Below, piece after piece: positions 1 to 9,504 of a DNA stretch of 64,000 nt (positions within the stretch are counted from its first letter, which is position 1; each line of letters begins with the position of its first letter). The notes beneath the pieces were generated by a model. That model was given only the letters and a program-made list of their open reading frames with translations. It was not told where the DNA came from and did not search any database. The stretch lies in the NCBI GenBank assembly GCA_017434855.1, contig JAFRUA010000030.1, positions 80,201 to 144,200 on the forward strand. Direction: 5' to 3'. This stretch comes from Clostridia bacterium. Its GTDB lineage: Bacteria > Bacillota > Clostridia > Oscillospirales > Acutalibacteraceae. Both the position numbers and the translations under genes were made by a program.

Positions 1-1
1 G

Positions 2-3000
2 GCCTGCATCCGCAACGACACCCCGTCCGGCGACATCGCCGTCGGCACGGATCTGACGAAGTGGCATGTCGAGATCGACGCGGCCCTGTACTACATCCTG
101 AAGACTGCGCTGTCTGAGGATATGCTGGCTGTCATCGCCGACCTGGCCAAGATCGAGAAACCGTCCGACACCTATGATATCATCATCGGACTGGCGGGCA
201 AAGAAGACGAAGTGATCGACATTCTGCTGAAGCTGCTTCACAAGTACCTTGTCTCCTTCGCAGTTTACAACGAGCAGGCACTCATCAAGTCTGAAGCGGA
301 CGGCACCAACAACACATTGACAGACGAACAGCACGATCAACTTATCACGGCGCTTGAGGGCATCGACGGCCTGATCCCGACGATCCTCGGCCTGATCCCG
401 AGCATCGACGCGACCGATCTGAAGTCGCTGGTCTACGGCATGATCGCAGACGCTGACCTCGGCAACACGATCATGAACCTGATCGTCCCGCTGCTCGCGA
501 ACATTGACAATCTGGAAGGCGTTGACCTGGCGCAGATCCTCGGCTACGTCAACGAATACACCAACCTCGGCATCAGCTCCATCGCTCCGAAGGCCTTTGC
601 AAACGACACCTTCGGCAGCAAGCTGAAGACGTTCATGAACAGCGAAGCCGCTGCGAAGGGCGTTGCGCTTGACGAGCTGAAGTGGTCCGACATCGCCGAA
701 GCGCATACCAAGTACGTCTACGTCGCCACGATCGACGGCGAAGAAGTTACCCAGTATGATGCGGCAATGGCCAGCACCAAGAACTTCGACGGTGTGACCT
801 ACACGCTGAAGCTGACCGACGAAGGCGAGCCCGCAACTGCGGTCCGTCTGGATTATGATTGGGCAGTCACCGACCTTGGCGGTCTGGTTGACCTGGTCTG
901 CGACTTCCTGCTGCCGCTGAACAAGGTGGTCTCCATCATCCTGATGGGCGGCACCAAGCGCGTACCGTTCGAGACCGACGGCACGCACAACGGCTCCATG
1001 ATCACCGCGTTTGACGAAATCAACATCATGGGCGGCAATGGCTACAACTACGCGATCATCCAGCTGCTTGAGCTCCTGGGCGTCGACACCATGACGCAGA
1101 GCGAGTATGAGGCAGCGGTTGAGGCCGCAAACGGCAGCCCGCTGTACCCGATCCTGAACGCACTGGTTGACCGTGTGGACGAGATCCTCGGCGCGCCGAT
1201 CTCCAATGTCCTCGACATCTTTGCAAATCTCTGCTATGTCATCGGCGAGGATAACCTGGAAGTGATCATCGCGAACATCCTCGCGCCGATCAACACCATC
1301 ATCGAGGCGGTCGACGGCCTGTTCCCGATCGCGATCCGTCTGAATCTCGGCGAGATGCTTGACGGCAGCGACGACGGCGACAACGGCATCACCACCAAGA
1401 TCGGTGCCGCACACATCGGTATCCCGGCCGGCATCTCCATCGCGCTCACAAGCACCGACATCAACAACCTGCTCACCAGCTTGATCGACAAGACCGGCAT
1501 TGGTCTCACGATCGACCTTGACTGGATCAAGATGGCAACGATGGCTGCCGCGGACGAAAACGGCGACCACTATGCCGACAAGGTCCAGAGCAAGCTGGAT
1601 CCGTCCTATGATCTGTATCCGCTGGTGGATTCCGACGATAAGGACACCACGGGCAGCAACATGTGGAATGTGGTCGGCGACAAGGCGTATGCCTTCGAGA
1701 CCCTGCTCAAGATGCTCCTGACGGAAGAGAACATCCACGCGATCCTTGAACTGATCGGCAAGGGTGACGGCTTCGGTGAACCGATTGACTCGCTCATCGA
1801 AGAGATCATCGAAGATCCGACGAAGCTCATCGACCTGATTCTGTCGCTGCTTGGCGCGGAACCGAACATGATTCCGGAACAGAACATGAAGATTCAGGGC
1901 GTCCTCGGCTTCGACTACAGACCGTACGTCACCATGACGAAGTCCAACGCTGATGTCCTTGCTTCCCAGCTTGACGGCGTGATCCAGCGCATCATGACCA
2001 CCGCTGGCGTCGGCTCGCTGAAGCAGTTCGTCGGTACGAACTACATCACCAACGAAATGGTCAGCAACCTGGTTGACAAGATCTTCGGCCTGCTCGGCAA
2101 CGGCAGCGTCGATCCGATCCTTGAAACCATCGCGAACCTTGAGAACGACAAACCTGAAGAAGAGCGCATCCTTGACCTCAGAGTGACCAAGTTCAAGGAA
2201 GTCTATGACTCCATCGGCTTCACCGCCGGCTCCAGAGTCCTCGGCAACGCCGAGAAGTGGGAGGATGTTGGTTCCGCAACCGGCATCAACTGGGGCTTCC
2301 GTAACGGTGACGTCAAGGGCTTCGCAGATACGTTTGCGAAACTCCTGACCCCGCTCAACGGCATCCTGAAACTCCTGCTCATGGGCGACGGCACCAGCCT
2401 TGAGCTCTTCGGCCTCATCAACATCAAGGGCTCCAACGGTTATGATTACGCGATCATCCCGCTGCTTGAAGCGCTCGGCTTCTCTGCGGCGCAGGTGAAG
2501 ACGTTTGATCAGTACAAGGCTGCCGTCGAAGCAGATGAATCTCAGCTGCTCGGCTACATCCTTGAACGTGTGGCGACCCTGGTTGACAAGCTGCTCACCA
2601 CGCCGGTCGATACGCTGCTTGGCATCCTGCCGAACTTCGCGTACTTCCTGTCCGGTGAAGGCCTCTACATCGCAGTGGCCGACCTGCTCGCTCCGGTCTT
2701 CAAGATCGTCAAACTGATCGCGACCGTCTTTACAATCAATGACGTCGCACTCATCGAATACCTGCATCTTGACAAGACGCTGCATCTGATCGACTTCGGT
2801 ATCGAGATCCTTGAAAAGAAGTATGACTTCCGTATTCCGGAGATCGACTTCTACAAGCTCGCGATCCAGGGCGCAGAGGGCACGCAGGAGGTTGCAACCT
2901 CCAGAACGCAGGCTGCCAACTCCTTCGCAAACCTGCTGAAGGTCAGCCAGGTCGACGAGTACATCGAGAACTACCCGACCGGCTATGAAGGCAGAGAACA

Positions 3001-3535
3001 GAAGCTGACCCAGACCAAGATCGTGGCGGATAAGGGCGACACCCTGACGCTGGTTCTGACCTGGCTGCTCAAGATGTTCGGTGAAGAAGGCAACAAGCAG
3101 GCGCTTGCCAACTGGCTGTCTGATGTGTTTGACCTGTCTGCGGAAGGCGGCTCCAGAAAGACCGTCGGCAACGCGATCAATGAACTCTTCGGTGCGCTTG
3201 ACGCGAACCACGCCGCTGAATTCATCATCTCCGCGCTGTTCCAGCTGTTCGGCGTTGCACTTGTGGTTGACGCAGTCTACAACGGCAGCCTTGACACTGC
3301 GAAGCTGATCCTTCAGAGAATGTTCAACGGCCTGGCAGAAGGCCCGGATACCTGCATCTATGCAGGCATTGCAGACGCGATGCAGCAGATCACGGGCGTC
3401 TGGAAACAGACCGTCGGTACGGACGAAGAGTATCACGAAGCGGTTGAAGAAGCGCACGAATCCCTGAACTGGTTCCAGAGATTGATCCGCGCGATCAAGG
3501 AATTCTTCCGCAAGCTCTTCAGCTTTGGTCGCTGA
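2..3535 (+). CDS. Large secreted repeat protein, C-terminal part (5' end outside window)
   Basis: The frame is open from base 2, so the true start lies left of the window and the ATG at 122 is internal; 1,177 residues are visible. The protein is rich in hydrophobic helices and Asp/Gly turns. It contains two copies of a repeat of about 200 residues, beginning near bases 853 and 2287. Each copy reads roughly W-x-LL-PLN-x-LL-GG, then GxNGYxYAIIPLLELLG, then a PV-x-LL-x-LPN-x-YFL block. The same unit occurs twice in the protein at 11633-14272. No enzymatic motif is recognised. The last 22 residues form an amphipathic tail, NWFQRLIRAIKEFFRKLF, closely matching the end of the protease at 41369-43801. 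There is no LPXTG and no C-terminal membrane span, so surface retention through the tail is an inference. A strong terminator follows directly. Function unknown. Confidence 0.8.
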   Translation, partial: ACIRNDTPSGDIAVGTDLTKWHVEIDAALYYILKTALSEDMLAVIADLAKIEKPSDTYDIIIGLAGKEDEVIDILLKLLHKYLVSFAVYNEQALIKSEADGTNNTLTDEQHDQLITALEGIDGLIPTILGLIPSIDATDLKSLVYGMIADADLGNTIMNLIVPLLANIDNLEGVDLAQILGYVNEYTNLGISSIAPKAFANDTFGSKLKTFMNSEAAAKGVALDELKWSDIAEAHTKYVYVATIDGEEVTQYDAAMASTKNFDGVTYTLKLTDEGEPATAVRLDYDWAVTDLGGLVDLVCDFLLPLNKVVSIILMGGTKRVPFETDGTHNGSMITAFDEINIMGGNGYNYAIIQLLELLGVDTMTQSEYEAAVEAANGSPLYPILNALVDRVDEILGAPISNVLDIFANLCYVIGEDNLEVIIANILAPINTIIEAVDGLFPIAIRLNLGEMLDGSDDGDNGITTKIGAAHIGIPAGISIALTSTDINNLLTSLIDKTGIGLTIDLDWIKMATMAAADENGDHYADKVQSKLDPSYDLYPLVDSDDKDTTGSNMWNVVGDKAYAFETLLKMLLTEENIHAILELIGKGDGFGEPIDSLIEEIIEDPTKLIDLILSLLGAEPNMIPEQNMKIQGVLGFDYRPYVTMTKSNADVLASQLDGVIQRIMTTAGVGSLKQFVGTNYITNEMVSNLVDKIFGLLGNGSVDPILETIANLENDKPEEERILDLRVTKFKEVYDSIGFTAGSRVLGNAEKWEDVGSATGINWGFRNGDVKGFADTFAKLLTPLNGILKLLLMGDGTSLELFGLINIKGSNGYDYAIIPLLEALGFSAAQVKTFDQYKAAVEADESQLLGYILERVATLVDKLLTTPVDTLLGILPNFAYFLSGEGLYIAVADLLAPVFKIVKLIATVFTINDVALIEYLHLDKTLHLIDFGIEILEKKYDFRIPEIDFYKLAIQGAEGTQEVATSRTQAANSFANLLKVSQVDEYIENYPTGYEGREQKLTQTKIVADKGDTLTLVLTWLLKMFGEEGNKQALANWLSDVFDLSAEGGSRKTVGNAINELFGALDANHAAEFIISALFQLFGVALVVDAVYNGSLDTAKLILQRMFNGLAEGPDTCIYAGIADAMQQITGVWKQTVGTDEEYHEAVEEAHESLNWFQRLIRAIKEFFRKLFSFGR

Positions 3536-3575
3536 TTGAACTGACGAAGTAAGTTCATCGACCCACAGAACTATG

Positions 3576-3604
3576 CCCCCTGCTCGAAAGAGCAGGGGGT
3601 TTCT
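3576..3604 (+). terminator. Intrinsic terminator after the large repeat protein
   Basis: A perfect 10-bp stem (CCCCCTGCTC / GAGCAGGGGG) with a GAAA tetraloop is followed by TTTCT. It separates the repeat protein from the next transcription unit. Confidence 0.9.
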
Positions 3605-3694
3605 GCGTGGTGCAGGCTTGTAATTTACGGATTAGCTATGGATTTTTTTGCCTTTTTGTGATAGAATATGAAAAAAGGCAAAGGAGTGCGCGAT

Positions 3695-4060
3695 ATGTTG
3701 TTTCTGGAATATCCGCCGTGTTCCACATGCAAAAAAGCAAAACGCTGGCTGGATGATCACGGTTTGCTGTATGAAGACCGCAATATCAAAACCGAACCGC
3801 CCACCAAAGAGGAGCTGTCTTCATGGTACCGGGCAAGCGGGCTGCCGCTGAAACGCTTTTTCAATACCAGCGGCGTGCGGTATCAAGCCTTGGGGCTGAA
3901 AGATCGGCTGCCGACCATGACAGAGGATGAACAGCTCACGCTGCTGGCGTCCGACGGGATGCTGGTCAAGCGCCCGCTGCTGATTGACGGCGGCCGTGTG
4001 CTTGTCGGCTTCAAAGAGCCTCAGTGGGCGGACCTGAACACAACAAAGACGGAACTATAG
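3695..4060 (+). CDS. ArsC/Spx-family thioredoxin-fold protein
   Basis: A 121-residue protein of the ArsC/Spx/YffB family. The N-terminal beta strand runs into C9-S-T-C12, the redox CxxC of this fold, and a KRPLLID segment near residue 90 matches the conserved Arg-Pro region. Whether it reduces arsenate or acts as a regulator cannot be told from sequence. An ATG at 3668 is in frame, but AAAGGAG at 3680-3686 sits 8 nt before the ATG at 3695. A likely -10 (TAGAAT, 3662-3667) would also put the transcript start after 3668, so 3695 is preferred. The ABC exporter follows after 15 nt, suggesting one operon. Confidence 0.85.
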   Translation: MLFLEYPPCSTCKKAKRWLDDHGLLYEDRNIKTEPPTKEELSSWYRASGLPLKRFFNTSGVRYQALGLKDRLPTMTEDEQLTLLASDGMLVKRPLLIDGGRVLVGFKEPQWADLNTTKTEL

Positions 4061-4075
4061 AAAAGAGGGATTGCC

Positions 4076-5824
4076 GTGAATGAAAAACGCATCAATCTGA
4101 AACGCTGGTTTTTCCCCTATTTTCTGAAGCATAAGCGCGTGGTGCTGCTGGACCTGTTTTGCGCGGCGCTGACCACGGCCAACGAAATTGTGCTGCCCAT
4201 TCTGGTGCGGCGCATCGCGGCCGTCGCGCTTGATGACCTGTCAAAGCTGACGCTGCAGCTCATTTTCACAATGGCGGGCCTGTATGCGCTGCTGAAGGGG
4301 ATCGATATGCTGGCCGGCTACTACATGATCTATGTCGGCCACTCGATGGGCGTTGAGATCGAAAAAAGCATGCGCGAGGATATGTTTGCGCACCTGCTGC
4401 ATGTGCCCCTTCGTTATTATGAAAGCACCAAGGTCGGTCAGCTGATGTCGCGCATCACGACCGATTTGTTTGACATTTCGGAATTCTCGCATCACTGTCC
4501 GGAGGAATTCTTTATTTTTACGGTCAAGCTGATCGCGTCGTGCGCGTTTTTGTGTACCATCAGCCCGTCGCTGACGGCCGGCGCGTTCATCATGCTGCCG
4601 TTCATGTTCTTCGGAACGCTGTATTTCCGGCGAAAGATGCGCGCGATCTTTAAAGAGCGGCGCGAGATCGCCGGCGAGGTCAATGCCAAGACCGAAACGT
4701 CGCTGCTCGGCATTCGCGTGGTCAAGTCATTTTCAGGCGAAGACGCCGAAACCGAAAAATTCAACAGCGAAAGCGCGCGGCTCAGCGGCGTGCAAAAAAG
4801 CTCTTATCGCTATATGGCGCGGCTGAACGCCATGGTCCGCTTTTTTGACGGCCTGATGTATGTGGTCATGATTTTGCTGGGCGGCATGTTTTTGCGCAGC
4901 GGGCGCATCACGACGGCGGACTTCACAGCTTATCTGCTTTATGTTGCCATGCTGATTTCCACCATCAAGCGCATCGTGGAATTCACCGAGCAGTTTGAAA
5001 AGGGCATGACCGGCATCGCCCGCTTTGCAGAGGTCATGGAGGTGCAGGAAGAGGACGGCTATCTCGGCGCCGCGACAGACCTGCATGCCGTTTCCGGAAC
5101 GGTCGAATTCAAAAACGTGACCTTTGCTTATGACAGTGCAAAGGGCAATGTGCTGACCGCACTGGATCTGACCGTCAACGCGGGCGAAAACGTGGCGATC
5201 GTCGGCCCGTCCGGCAGCGGAAAGACCACGCTGTGCAGCCTGCTCTCCCGGTTTTATGATCTGTCTTCGGGCGAGATTTTGTTGGACGGCGTCAACATCA
5301 ACGACTTGTCTTTGCCGCAGCTGCGCGGCGCGATCGGCGTGGTGGAGCAGGACGTCTATCTGTTTTCCGGTACCGTGAAGGACAACATCCGCTACGGAAA
5401 GCCGGACGCGACCGACGAAGAGATCCGCGCGGCGGCAAGGTTGGCCGGGGCAGCCGAGTTCATCGAAAAGCTGCCGCAGCAGTATGATACCTTCATCGGC
5501 GAGCGGGGCGTGATGCTTTCCGGCGGACAAAAGCAGCGCGTCAGCATTGCCCGCGTGTTTCTCAAGGACCCGCCGCTGCTGGTGCTGGACGAAGCGACCA
5601 GCGCGCTGGACAATGAAAGCGAAGCGCTGGTAAAGCGATCACTCGCGTCGCTGGCCAAGGGCCGCACGACGTTCACGGTGGCGCATCGCCTGTCCACAGT
5701 CCGCACCGCGGCAAAGATCTTTGTGCTGACCGAGCGCGGCATCGAAGAGATCGGCACGCATCAGGAGCTGATGCAAAAAAACGGCGTGTATGCGCGGCTG
5801 TATCGCGGCATGGAAGAGGACTGA
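4076..5824 (+). CDS. ABC exporter half-transporter (fused membrane and ATPase domains)
   Basis: 582 residues with the layout of MsbA/BmrA-type exporters: an N-terminal domain of about six membrane helices (roughly residues 20-310) and a C-terminal ATPase. The Walker A motif GPSGSGKTT is near residue 375, the signature LSGGQKQR near 480, and Walker B LLVLDEATSALD near 500, followed by the H-loop (VAHRLST). All catalytic motifs are intact. Such proteins work as dimers; no second half-transporter lies nearby, so a homodimer is likely. Substrate unknown (lipid, drug or peptide). Starts with GTG behind AAGAGGG, 15 nt after the ArsC-like gene. Confidence 0.93.
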   Translation: MNEKRINLKRWFFPYFLKHKRVVLLDLFCAALTTANEIVLPILVRRIAAVALDDLSKLTLQLIFTMAGLYALLKGIDMLAGYYMIYVGHSMGVEIEKSMREDMFAHLLHVPLRYYESTKVGQLMSRITTDLFDISEFSHHCPEEFFIFTVKLIASCAFLCTISPSLTAGAFIMLPFMFFGTLYFRRKMRAIFKERREIAGEVNAKTETSLLGIRVVKSFSGEDAETEKFNSESARLSGVQKSSYRYMARLNAMVRFFDGLMYVVMILLGGMFLRSGRITTADFTAYLLYVAMLISTIKRIVEFTEQFEKGMTGIARFAEVMEVQEEDGYLGAATDLHAVSGTVEFKNVTFAYDSAKGNVLTALDLTVNAGENVAIVGPSGSGKTTLCSLLSRFYDLSSGEILLDGVNINDLSLPQLRGAIGVVEQDVYLFSGTVKDNIRYGKPDATDEEIRAAARLAGAAEFIEKLPQQYDTFIGERGVMLSGGQKQRVSIARVFLKDPPLLVLDEATSALDNESEALVKRSLASLAKGRTTFTVAHRLSTVRTAAKIFVLTERGIEEIGTHQELMQKNGVYARLYRGMEED

Positions 5825-5845
5825 CAGCCTTTGATCGAGATGCTC

Positions 5846-5874
5846 TTTACAGAATCGGGAAAATGTGGTAAAAT
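5846..5874 (+). promoter_or_regulatory. SigA-type promoter for the FAD oxidoreductase gene
   Basis: TTTACA (5846-5851), 17-bp spacer, TAAAAT (5869-5874) with a TG extension just before the -10. The predicted start near 5881 lies after the GTG at 5865 and supports the ATG at 5913. Confidence 0.7.
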
Positions 5875-5912
5875 ACAGACAGAATCAATTTCCGGCAAAG
5901 GAGAGAATCACA

Positions 5913-7235
5913 ATGGGGAAAACGATTGCAATTGCGGGTGCGGGGCACGGCGGTCTGATCGCCGGCGCGCGGCTGGCGGCGCAGGGATATGACGTTACGG
6001 TTTATGAGCGCAAGAAAGATCGTGCGGCTCTGGGGTACGACTGGGAAGACGCGGTCGATTTCAAAATTTTTGCCGAATGCGGGCTGGAACCGCCGAAGAA
6101 AGAGACGTATTCTTTTAACGGTGATATGAAATACTATAACCCGAACCTGAAGGCGCCGCTGGCGGTGCTGTCACACGGAACCGGGTCCGCCGTGTTTGAG
6201 CGCAAAGAGATCTATGACGTTTTGATGGACAATGCCGAACAGAGCGGCGTCAAATTTGTCTGGGGGGTCGAGATCCTCGGCCCGGTGACGGACGGCCTGC
6301 GCGTCACCGGTTTTCAGACGACGGCCGGCGTGGTGTGTGCCGACCTGGTGATCGATTCCGCCGGCATCAATACCCCGCTGAGAAAAAATCTTCCCGTCTG
6401 CTGCAATGTGGACCGGGATTACGGCTACGGCGAATGCTTTTATGCCTATCGCGCCTATTTCAACAAAATCCCCGGCCACGAGCCGGACATTCCCTACGAG
6501 ATCTTTCTGATGCATCAGGGCGAACGCGGCATTTCCTGGACGGTCACCAAAGAGGATTATGTGGACGTTCTGATCGGCCGCCTGGCGCCGATGAGTCAGA
6601 AAAAGATCGAAGACACGCTGGCAGAGATGCGCGATTTCAGCCCGCAGATCGGCGAAACGCTGCTGCGCGGCGGGTCGCAGGAGCAGCTTCCGGTTCGCCG
6701 GCCGCTGTCGGTCATGGTGTGCGACGGCTATGCCGCCATCGGCGACGCGGCCTATATGACGCTGCCGATGACGGGGTCCGGCATCTGCGCCGCCATGCGC
6801 GCGGGCGTCCTTCTGGCCGACACCGTGCTGGCAGACAAGGACGAGGTCTATTCCAAAGAAACGCTTTGGGATTACAACCGCAAGTACATCCTGCACTTCG
6901 GCCAGCATTTTGCCGCCATCGACATTCTCAAAAATATCATGCTGTGCACCGAGGTCGAGGGCGTCAACTTCCTGTTTGACAAGGGCATCATCACCCAGTC
7001 GGACATCAGCTTCGGCACCAGCAAAGACAGCGGCGGCATGTCGTTCAGCGATATGCTGGCGCGCGGCATGCGCGGCATCAGCAATCTGCCGGTGCTGATG
7101 CGCACCGCCGGGGCGCTGACCAAGGGCGGCGGCGTCAAAAAGCTGTATCAGTCCATTCCGAGCACCTATGACGAAAAGGCGGTTCTGAAATGGAAGGATG
7201 AGATTCTGGCGGCCACGCCGCTGATGATCCGATAA
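5913..7235 (+). CDS. FAD-dependent oxidoreductase (geranylgeranyl reductase/monooxygenase-like)
   Basis: 440 residues. The N-terminus carries a Rossmann dinucleotide motif, GAGHGGLIAGARL, followed about 20 residues later by the ribose-binding Glu (VYERK). A second FAD motif, AIGDAAYMTLPMTGSG, lies near residue 285. This arrangement is typical of the FAD_binding_3/geranylgeranyl-reductase group, flavoproteins that hydroxylate or reduce double bonds of lipids or aromatics. The substrate is not evident. The start at 5913 is chosen for AAAGGAGAG at 5897-5905; the upstream in-frame GTG at 5865 lies inside the promoter. First gene of a likely operon with a sugar transferase, an SDR enzyme and a CPBP protease. 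Confidence 0.85.
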   Translation: MGKTIAIAGAGHGGLIAGARLAAQGYDVTVYERKKDRAALGYDWEDAVDFKIFAECGLEPPKKETYSFNGDMKYYNPNLKAPLAVLSHGTGSAVFERKEIYDVLMDNAEQSGVKFVWGVEILGPVTDGLRVTGFQTTAGVVCADLVIDSAGINTPLRKNLPVCCNVDRDYGYGECFYAYRAYFNKIPGHEPDIPYEIFLMHQGERGISWTVTKEDYVDVLIGRLAPMSQKKIEDTLAEMRDFSPQIGETLLRGGSQEQLPVRRPLSVMVCDGYAAIGDAAYMTLPMTGSGICAAMRAGVLLADTVLADKDEVYSKETLWDYNRKYILHFGQHFAAIDILKNIMLCTEVEGVNFLFDKGIITQSDISFGTSKDSGGMSFSDMLARGMRGISNLPVLMRTAGALTKGGGVKKLYQSIPSTYDEKAVLKWKDEILAATPLMIR

Positions 7236-7318
7236 ACCCGGAGCGCTGTTGAATTTGCCGCGGCCGCGCGGTGCCGAAACGCCGGCGGCCCGGAATCATC
7301 CTGAGATGGGGGATGCTG

Positions 7319-8686
7319 ATGTTTAAAAAGAAGTATATCAAGGAACAGTCGATCCTGTATCTGTTCAAGGTCCTGATCACCCTGGTGTTTGCGGGGACCC
7401 TGTATTATTACTGGATGCGATTTGTCAACCCGACGATCCCGACGCCGTTTTATCAGTGGGGCAACTATCTGCTGCTGGCGCTGTTTATCGGGATCTATGT
7501 CGGCTTTGTCAAGGTTTACGGCGGTTTTATGGTCGGCACGGCAACGGTCAGCGACCTGATCTTTTCTCAGATCATCGCCATCATGTTTTTGCAGGGCGTC
7601 TGCTGGGTCATCTTTTCACTTTTGAGCTATCGGCTGGTGTCGGTCGTGCCGTTTTTGCTGATGTTCCTGGCGTTTTCCGCGTTTGCGGTGCTGTGGGTCA
7701 TTATCATCGACACGATCTATTTCAAGCTGCATGCGCCCAAACGCACCATCGTGGTGTTCAACAATGTGGACGCCTATGTGTCGCTCAAGGGCATCCGCAG
7801 CATGGATAAGCGCTTCAAGGTCGTGCGCACGGTGAATTCCGAAAAAACGTCGCTGGAGGAACTGTTTTCCTATCTGCGGCGGCTGGACGCGGTCTTTCTT
7901 TGCGGTGTGCCGGCGGATTATCGCAACGAGGTGGTCAAGTACTGCATCGCGCACGCCAAAGTCGCGTATATCAAGCCGAAAATCTCAGACACGATCATCC
8001 GCGGCGGGCGCACGATCCAGCTCATGGACGTTCCCGTCTATCGCTGCAAGCGCAGCAACATGAGCCTGATTTTCAGCATGTCAAAGCGTGTGTTTGACGT
8101 GCTGCTGTCTTCCGTTGCCATTGTGATCTCCAGCCCCATCATGCTGCTGACCGCGCTGGCCATCAAACTGGATGACCATGGCCCGGTCTTTTATCGGCAA
8201 GAGCGCCTGACGCTCAACGGGCGGGTGTTCCGCATCATCAAGTTCCGCTCCATGCGCTGCGACGCCGAAAAAGACGGTGTGGCCCGCCTGGCAGAGGATA
8301 ACGACGACCGCATCACCAAGGTCGGCCGCTTCATCCGCAAGTGCCGCATCGACGAACTGCCGCAGATTTTCAACATCTTTCTGGGCCAGATGTCGATGGT
8401 CGGGCCGCGGCCCGAACGGCCGGAGATTGCCCGTGAGTATGAGGCCGAGATGCCGGAGTTTGCGCTGCGCCTGCAGGTGAAGGCCGGCCTGACCGGGTAC
8501 GCCCAGGTCTACGGCAAATACAACACCACGCCCTATGACAAGGTCCAGATGGATCTGATCTATGTGGCGAACCAGTCGTTTGTGGAAGACCTGCGGCTGC
8601 TGCTGATGACGTTCAAAATTTTGTTCGTTCCATCCAGTACCGAGGGCGTCGGCGCGAATCAGCGCACCGCACAGCGGAAAAAATAA
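7319..8686 (+). CDS. Undecaprenyl-phosphate sugar-1-phosphate transferase
   Basis: 455 residues of the WbaP/ExoY bacterial sugar transferase family, which starts exopolysaccharide, capsule or glycan synthesis by moving a sugar-1-phosphate onto undecaprenyl phosphate. About four N-terminal membrane helices are followed by a cytoplasmic region. The catalytic domain begins near residue 255 with SKRVFDVLLSS and a membrane helix, then FYRQER, the FRIIKFRSM motif, DELPQIFNIFLGQMSMVGPRP and GLTGYAQV, all diagnostic for the family. Start codons at 7271 (GTG), 7313 and 7319 are in frame; a GGGGG run at 7308-7312 best serves 7319. No other glycosyltransferases are nearby, which is unusual for a glycan locus. 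Confidence 0.9.
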   Translation: MFKKKYIKEQSILYLFKVLITLVFAGTLYYYWMRFVNPTIPTPFYQWGNYLLLALFIGIYVGFVKVYGGFMVGTATVSDLIFSQIIAIMFLQGVCWVIFSLLSYRLVSVVPFLLMFLAFSAFAVLWVIIIDTIYFKLHAPKRTIVVFNNVDAYVSLKGIRSMDKRFKVVRTVNSEKTSLEELFSYLRRLDAVFLCGVPADYRNEVVKYCIAHAKVAYIKPKISDTIIRGGRTIQLMDVPVYRCKRSNMSLIFSMSKRVFDVLLSSVAIVISSPIMLLTALAIKLDDHGPVFYRQERLTLNGRVFRIIKFRSMRCDAEKDGVARLAEDNDDRITKVGRFIRKCRIDELPQIFNIFLGQMSMVGPRPERPEIAREYEAEMPEFALRLQVKAGLTGYAQVYGKYNTTPYDKVQMDLIYVANQSFVEDLRLLLMTFKILFVPSSTEGVGANQRTAQRKK

Positions 8687-8710
8687 AAACGAAAGCGAGG
8701 GTGATCGTTG

Positions 8711-9496
8711 ATGAAAATTGCGGTGGTGACCGGCGCGTCCGGCGGGATCGGCGCGGCCACGGCGGCCTGTTTTTTGGCGCACGGCTATCGGGTCTATGGC
8801 CTGAGCCGCAGCGGAAAAGCGGCTGACGGCGTGCTGGGCGTCACATGTGATGTGACAGACGAGGCTGCGGTGCGCCGCGCGTTTCACAACATCTTTCGCG
8901 AAGAGGGCAAGATCGACGTGCTGGTGAACAATGCCGGCTTCGGCATTTCCGGCGCGCTGGAGGGTACGCCCGACGCCCGGGCCAAAAAGCAATTCGACGT
9001 CAACTTTTTCGGCTGCTTTCACTGCTGCAGCGCCGTGATCCCCTATATGCGGGCTGTGGGCGGCGGCACGATCGTCAACGTCAGCTCAATGGCTGCGGTG
9101 CTGTCCATTCCGTTTCAAAGCTTTTATTCCGCGTCTAAAAGCGCGGTCAATGCCCTGACGCTGGCGCTGGCCAACGAGGTGCGCCCCTTTGGCATCCGCG
9201 TCTGTGCCCTGATGCCCGGCGACGTCAGGACCGGGTTCACTGCGGCGCGTGAAAAGAACACGACCGACGCGGCCGTCTATACCGACACGGTCCGCCGCAG
9301 CGTGGCCGTGATGGAGCACGACGAACAAAACGGCATGACGCCGCAGCAGATCGCCGGCGCGATATTTCGCCTGTCACAAAAACGGCGGCCGAAGCCGCTG
9401 TCGACCACGGGCGCGCAGTACCGGGTGTTTGCGGTGCTGCAAAAGGCGCTGCCGGCCGCCCTGGCCAACAGGATCGTCGGTATGCTCTACACATGA
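8711..9496 (+). CDS. Short-chain dehydrogenase/reductase (SDR)
   Basis: 261 residues, classical SDR length. The cofactor motif TGASGGIG is at the N-terminus, the NNAGFG motif near residue 77, catalytic Ser in VNVSSMAA and the YSASK pair near residue 145. It is an NAD(P)-dependent oxidoreductase of unknown substrate. The C-terminal half resembles lipid- or sterol-type SDRs, but this is weak. TTG at 8708 directly precedes ATG at 8711; the ATG is chosen. It lies 24 nt after the sugar transferase and 8 nt before the CPBP protease, so it is cotranscribed with them. Confidence 0.88.
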   Translation: MKIAVVTGASGGIGAATAACFLAHGYRVYGLSRSGKAADGVLGVTCDVTDEAAVRRAFHNIFREEGKIDVLVNNAGFGISGALEGTPDARAKKQFDVNFFGCFHCCSAVIPYMRAVGGGTIVNVSSMAAVLSIPFQSFYSASKSAVNALTLALANEVRPFGIRVCALMPGDVRTGFTAAREKNTTDAAVYTDTVRRSVAVMEHDEQNGMTPQQIAGAIFRLSQKRRPKPLSTTGAQYRVFAVLQKALPAALANRIVGMLYT

Positions 9497-9504
9497 GGTG
9501 AACG

